Positions 42,632 to 46,479 of a stretch of 46,479 nucleotides of DNA are shown here, piece by piece. The DNA is taken from positions 1-46,479 of the forward strand of contig LNDO01000108.1 of assembly GCA_001465025.1 (NCBI GenBank), given 5' to 3'. The notes beneath the pieces were generated by a model that was not told the DNA's origin, ran no database searches, and worked only from the letters and a program-made list of their open reading frames with translations. The DNA comes from Pseudomonas sp. Ga0074129. Its GTDB lineage: Bacteria; Pseudomonadota; Gammaproteobacteria; Pseudomonadales; Pseudomonadaceae. Each line of letters begins with the position of its first letter. The first letter of the stretch is position 1. Position numbers and translations under genes: made by a program.

Positions 42632-42735
42632 CCTGTATTTGACGTCAACACCCCGGCGCTTCGGCCAATCCATCGGTATCGAGACGGCTGCTAAAGTGCG
42701 CAACAAGTTGCCACTCAGCCGTCAGGGAGACACGC

Positions 42736-43179
42736 ATGTCATTGGACGATCGCAAGAAACGGGTACGCCATCATATCGACCTGTCATGGAACCGAGGCCG
42801 TGTAGCACTGGCCGAGCAACTCCATAGCCCAGATTTCCTCTACAAAAGCTCGTTTATCGGTAATCCACTCAACAGCGCTGCGTTCAGCCAAATGGTGCTG
42901 CAGATACGCGACGCCATGCCTGACCTGCAGGTCGTGGTTGAAGAATGCATAGCCGAAGACTTCAAAGTGGTGACCTGGAGCACGCTCATCGGCACCATCC
43001 AGAAGCCGGCCTTGGGCTACCCGCCCAGCGACAAGGTGCTGAGCATTTCCGCCATGGCCTTTTGGACACTCACGCCGAGCAACGAAATTCAGGAAATCTG
43101 CACCATGTTTGACATGGAAAGCTTTCGCGCCCAACTCGGGCTGGCCACTCAGCCTTACGCAGCTAAAGCCCTACCCTAA
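42736..43179 (+). CDS. SnoaL-like ester cyclase family protein
   Basis: A 147-aa protein with the SnoaL/NTF2-like fold pattern: an opening helix DRKKRVRHHIDLSWNRG, then LAEQLHSPDFLYKSSF and a DLQVVVEECIAEDFKVVTWSTLIGT strand set. The ATG follows AGGGAG. Such proteins range from polyketide cyclases to uncharacterised ligand-binding proteins; the presence of His and Asp residues is not enough to assign a reaction. Stands alone before a strong terminator. Confidence 0.72.
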   Translation: MSLDDRKKRVRHHIDLSWNRGRVALAEQLHSPDFLYKSSFIGNPLNSAAFSQMVLQIRDAMPDLQVVVEECIAEDFKVVTWSTLIGTIQKPALGYPPSDKVLSISAMAFWTLTPSNEIQEICTMFDMESFRAQLGLATQPYAAKALP

Positions 43180-43192
43180 AAAGCGCCCAAAA

Positions 43193-43220
43193 AAAAGCCC
43201 CGCTCATGAGCGGGGCTTTT
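43193..43220. terminator. Perfect palindromic terminator
   Basis: AAAAGCCCCGCTCATGAGCGGGGCTTTT is a fully self-complementary 28-base element, with extra A residues to the left. It ends both the SnoaL-like gene and the convergent M48 protease gene. Confidence 0.93.
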
Positions 43221-43238
43221 GCGCGCCTAAAGCACCGA

Positions 43239-44051
43239 TCACTTAGCCTGCTGGTAAAACGGCATCACCTTGGGGATGGCCGCCTGCAGCGCCGCAATCC
43301 GGCTGGTGGAAGATGGGTGCGTACTCATGAACTCCGGCGGCGCACCTTCGTTGGCAGCAGCCATCTTCTGCCACAGGGTCACGGCTGCATTTGGGTTGTA
43401 GCCTGCACGAGCCGCCAACTCCAGACCGATCAGATCCGCCTCATTTTCATTGCCACGGCTATTAGGCAAGGTCAAACCATACTGAACCGCTGCATCAGCC
43501 ATCGCCATGCTGTCAGCACCCAACCCTAGCAGGGCACCAGCCCCCTGTTTGGCCAGCTCGATGCCATACGCCTTGGACATAGCTTCACGGCCATGCTCGC
43601 GCAACGCGTGAGCCATTTCATGCCCCATGATGGCGGCGATTTCATCATCGGTAAGTTTCAGCTTCTCGATGATGCCACTGTAAAAAATGATCTTACCGCC
43701 AGGTCCACAGTTAGCGTTTAGATCAGGGCTTTTGATCAGATTGACCTCCCACTGCCACTGCGCGGAGTCGGGACGAAACAGCGGCGCTTGCTTAATCAAA
43801 CGGTCAGCAATCACCCGCAAACGCTTGGCGTTAGGGCTGCTGGTATCCAACACCCCCTGCTTAGACGCAGCATTCAGGGTCTGCTGATAAGACTGCGCGT
43901 ACATCTGGTTGACTTCCTGAACCGATAGCATGCTGAACATGTACTGCTTTCGCTCGACCCCCACGGCTCCCCCGCTGGTGGTGTTAACGGCCTGGCATCC
44001 AGCCAACAATAAGGCGGCGCTCAGAACGGCAACTGATGACAGCTTTAACAT
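43239..44051 (-). CDS. M48-family metalloprotease lipoprotein (LoiP-like)
   Basis: A 270-aa periplasmic or outer-membrane protease. The signal peptide ends in lipobox LLAGC with C19 lipidated. The zinc site is H144-E145-x-x-H148 in GHEMAHAL, with E204 in NENEADLIG as the likely third ligand. It resembles LoiP/YcaL-type quality-control proteases of the outer membrane. The ATG follows AAGGAG. Ends with HPSSTSRIAAL, the conserved M48 tail. Confidence 0.88.
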   Translation of the reverse strand: MLKLSSVAVLSAALLLAGCQAVNTTSGGAVGVERKQYMFSMLSVQEVNQMYAQSYQQTLNAASKQGVLDTSSPNAKRLRVIADRLIKQAPLFRPDSAQWQWEVNLIKSPDLNANCGPGGKIIFYSGIIEKLKLTDDEIAAIMGHEMAHALREHGREAMSKAYGIELAKQGAGALLGLGADSMAMADAAVQYGLTLPNSRGNENEADLIGLELAARAGYNPNAAVTLWQKMAAANEGAPPEFMSTHPSSTSRIAALQAAIPKVMPFYQQAK

Positions 44052-44218
44052 GCGAAAACTCCTTATGTAATCGCTGACATCCTAGGCTGCGCAGTGATGC
44101 CGAACAACCACCAGCTTGATCAAAGCCATTAAGCCATCTTTAGTTGCTAATGGCGGTTCAAGATTTTCTCTGCAGGCCGATAGAGAAATACAGCAACTTT
44201 TTACTGCGTGGAGCACTC

Positions 44219-46369
44219 ATGACATTTCGCTCAATCCAGACCACCATCGCCACCCTGGCAGGCGCCTGCATACTGGCTATCGTTGCAGCCCTTGTCTTGT
44301 ACGGGCTTTATGCCAGCGGGCGAACGCAAGAGCTGACCCAAGAGCGCACCCAAATTCTGCTTGAACAGGTCATCGAGCAACGTCTCAGTGCGCTTGCTCA
44401 GAATCAGACCCTGCAAATTCAGGCGGAACTGGAATACCCGCTGATGATCACCGCCGAATTGGCGAAAACCAATCGCCTGCTTGGCCTCAAAACAGAGGAC
44501 GGCAGCGCCATGCTGTCCATGGGACGCGAAGAGCTCAACAATCTGGTCCGCGAAACACTCGTTCAGCACCCCAAACTCCTGGGCGCTTACATCGGCTGGA
44601 CGGTAAACGGCTTGGATGACAGCGACGCCATCTACGCCGGCATTGGCAATACGAGCGTCAATGAAAGTGGGCGTTTCATGCCGTGGTGGTACCGCAGCGA
44701 TGGCGGGAAACTCACACAAGAGTTACTGACAGATATTGAAAATGAACAACCACTGCCAACAGGCGTGCGCGCAGGGGAGTACTACTTATGCCCACGCGAC
44801 AATAAAAAGGCCTGCGTCATCGACCCCGCGCCCTATGAGATGAGCGGAAAAATGGTGATGCTGGCCTCTTTTGTTAATCCAATCCTGGTGGATGGAACAT
44901 TTAAAGGCATGGTGGGGGCCGATTTAAACGTTAATTTTATTCAAGACCTTCTGCTAAGCGCTGACAGTCAGCTGTATGACGGCGCCGGTGAACTGGCTTT
45001 AATCTCCAACCACGGCCGGTTAATTGCGTCCACTCAGGCACCCGACAAACTTGGCAGCCCAGCTACCGAACTGCTGGATGCCAATGAACTCGATAACCTG
45101 AAAAAACTAATGCCGGGACAAATCATCTACGACACGCACCACGAAGCGAACCCCGCTGACAGCCATATCGAATTGTTCCTGTCGTTCGGCATCGGCGATA
45201 CCGATGCGCGCTGGACCTTGATGCTGGTATTACCGCTTAACACGGTGATGGCTGAACTGCAGCAATTGCACAGCGACCTGAGCGAACAACGCCAAACAGA
45301 TACCTTTAGCATGACTCTGGTCGGCTTGGTGATTGCTGGACTCGGCTTGTTGGTGATCTGGCTGGTCAGCCTTGGAATAGCCCAACCATTGCGCCAGATG
45401 GTGGGAATGCTGGATGACATCGCCAAGGGCAACGGCGACCTTACGGTTCGCCTTAAGGTTGATCGCAAAGATGAACTTGGCCAAATAGCCCAAGGTTTCA
45501 ACACCTTCCTCGGCAAGCTGCAAAGCATGATTACGCAAGTGGTCACTTCCGTGCAGCAAGTCAGTGACTCTTCTGAACATACCGCAGACATTGCCATTCG
45601 CACCAACCAAGGTGTGCAGAAACAGATGGCCGAAATCGAGTTGGTAGCGACCGCCGTACATGAGATGACCGCGACGGCTCAAGATGTCGCGCGCAACGCC
45701 ACACACGCAGCAGAGGCAGCCAACCACGCCGATCAAGCGGCCAATCAAGGCAAGCAAACCGTTCAGCACACGGCTGAAGCCATCACTGCACTGGCCCAGG
45801 AAATCGGCCGCGCCGTGACCGTCGTGCAAACCTTGGCCAAGGACAGCGAGAACATCAACGCGATCCTAGTGGCTATTCGCGGGATTGCCGAGCAAACCAA
45901 CCTGCTTGCCCTCAACGCTGCGATCGAAGCCGCACGCGCTGGCGAACAGGGCCGTGGCTTTGCCGTGGTCGCCGACGAGGTGCGCAACCTGGCGCAGAAA
46001 ACGCAGAAGGCCACCGAAGAAATTCAGAACATGATCCAACAACTGCAGCAGGGTACGCGCGATGTGGTCAAGGTCATGGAAGACAGTCAAAACAAGACGC
46101 AAGTCAGCGTGCAGCAAGCCAGCCAGGCCGCAGTGGCGCTCGATGCCATTACCCAGGCTGTATCGGTGATCAACGACATGAACACGCAAATCGCCAGTGC
46201 TGCGGAAGAGCAAAGCGCGGTGGCAGAAGACATCAACCGCAACGTCACCAATATTGGTCAGGTGGCCAATGAAGTGGCCGGCGGAGCCGATGAAGCGAGC
46301 CAAGCCAGTGCGGAACTCACCAAACTGGCTGAACAGCAACGTCGCCTGATCAATCAGTTCAAGGTGTAG
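44219..46369 (+). CDS. Methyl-accepting chemotaxis protein with dCache-type sensor
   Basis: A 716-aa chemoreceptor. It has a first membrane helix (about 8-32) and a periplasmic ~330-residue double-Cache-like sensor ([39 protein letters not shown]). The second helix is at about 362-386, then HAMP ([23 protein letters not shown]) and the signalling hairpin with [35 protein letters not shown] near residue 558. It lacks a C-terminal CheR/CheB pentapeptide. I use the ATG at 44219, after GGAG; the frame is open to 44144. Two Cys in the sensor (CPRD...AC) could pair. Ligand unknown; similar receptors bind amino acids or other small acids. Confidence 0.92.
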   Translation: MTFRSIQTTIATLAGACILAIVAALVLYGLYASGRTQELTQERTQILLEQVIEQRLSALAQNQTLQIQAELEYPLMITAELAKTNRLLGLKTEDGSAMLSMGREELNNLVRETLVQHPKLLGAYIGWTVNGLDDSDAIYAGIGNTSVNESGRFMPWWYRSDGGKLTQELLTDIENEQPLPTGVRAGEYYLCPRDNKKACVIDPAPYEMSGKMVMLASFVNPILVDGTFKGMVGADLNVNFIQDLLLSADSQLYDGAGELALISNHGRLIASTQAPDKLGSPATELLDANELDNLKKLMPGQIIYDTHHEANPADSHIELFLSFGIGDTDARWTLMLVLPLNTVMAELQQLHSDLSEQRQTDTFSMTLVGLVIAGLGLLVIWLVSLGIAQPLRQMVGMLDDIAKGNGDLTVRLKVDRKDELGQIAQGFNTFLGKLQSMITQVVTSVQQVSDSSEHTADIAIRTNQGVQKQMAEIELVATAVHEMTATAQDVARNATHAAEAANHADQAANQGKQTVQHTAEAITALAQEIGRAVTVVQTLAKDSENINAILVAIRGIAEQTNLLALNAAIEAARAGEQGRGFAVVADEVRNLAQKTQKATEEIQNMIQQLQQGTRDVVKVMEDSQNKTQVSVQQASQAAVALDAITQAVSVINDMNTQIASAAEEQSAVAEDINRNVTNIGQVANEVAGGADEASQASAELTKLAEQQRRLINQFKV

Positions 46370-46398
46370 GGTAGGCAATAAAAAAGGCTATGTCTGAG

Positions 46399-46479
46399 TT
46401 AACTGTTGCCGCTCGTATAACCCAGCGATTCACTCAGGCAGATCAATGGGTTGAGCTGCGCTTTGTAGCGCTCAAGCAG
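46399..46479 (-). CDS. 3' end of an unidentified gene, cut by the window edge
   Basis: The minus strand is open from the window edge to a TAA at 46399-46401, giving 26 residues ending SESLGYTSGNS. Third-position G+C looks coding-like and the orientation is convergent with the chemoreceptor. The plus strand also has an open frame from an ATG at 46390 (MSELTVAARITQ...) with no clear ribosome site, so the assignment is uncertain. The fragment is too short to name. Confidence 0.35.
   Translation of the reverse strand: MLERYKAQLNPLICLSESLGYTSGNS

Overview
The window is a chromosomal core segment of a gammaproteobacterium, almost certainly a Pseudomonas. The support is gene order (secG-tRNA-Leu-rimP-nusA-infB-rbfA-truB-rpsO-pnp on one side, and ftsH-rlmE-yhbY-greA-carB-carA-dapB-dnaJ-dnaK-grpE-recN-fur-bamE-rnfH-ratA-smpB on the other), the protein sequences (FtsH, Fur and RlmE look typically pseudomonad), and a REP-type palindrome. 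Most of it is housekeeping. No prophage, CRISPR array, integrase or complete insertion sequence is visible, and no stretch over 300 bases lacks a gene or RNA.

Layout. 1-7095 (+): a 5'-truncated MpaB/DUF2236 oxygenase next to an AT-rich edge, a thiolase, a REP element, an rRNA methyltransferase-like protein, and an envelope cluster of a 995-aa DUF748/AsmA-like protein followed by two DUF2845 secreted proteins. 7184-22511 (-): pnp, rpsO, truB, rbfA, infB, nusA, rimP, a tRNA-like RNA, tRNA-Leu(GAG), secG, tpiA, glmM, folP, ftsH and rlmE. This is the translation, RNA-decay, secretion and precursor-synthesis block, read from right to left. 22615-22926 (+): yhbY. 22975-33195 (-): DUF4149, greA, carB, carA, dapB, dnaJ, dnaK, grpE. 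Here carbamoyl-phosphate synthesis, lysine/DAP synthesis and the Hsp70 machine follow one another, and the Hsp70 operon starts at a near-consensus sigma-32 promoter. 33351-46369: recN (+, LexA box), fur (-), bamE (+), rnfH/ratA (-), an NSS transporter (-), smpB (+), a LysE exporter (-), a D-2-hydroxyacid dehydrogenase (+), an RsmC-like methyltransferase (+), a Mn2+ (yybP-ykoY) riboswitch with its GDT1/UPF0016 Mn exporter (+), a SnoaL-like protein (+), an M48 lipoprotein protease (-) and a dCache-type chemoreceptor (+). The right edge cuts a further gene.

Most notable: the slot between tRNA-Leu and rimP, which in E. coli holds the initiator tRNA gene metY, here holds a 70-nt tRNA-shaped RNA. 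It has a strong stable-RNA-type promoter and its own terminator, and it aligns with initiator tRNA, but it has lost the CAU anticodon, the T-loop and D-loop tertiary-contact bases and the CCA end. Its D stem and T stem stay perfectly paired, the T stem through changed bases. It is either a decaying initiator-tRNA gene or a tRNA-derived small or leader RNA at the head of the rimP-nusA-infB operon. Other points to check are the two mutually exclusive helices of the Mn riboswitch, a back-to-back heat-shock/SOS promoter pair between grpE and recN, a possibly leaderless smpB mRNA, an S15-type leader before rpsO, and the broken gene at the left edge.
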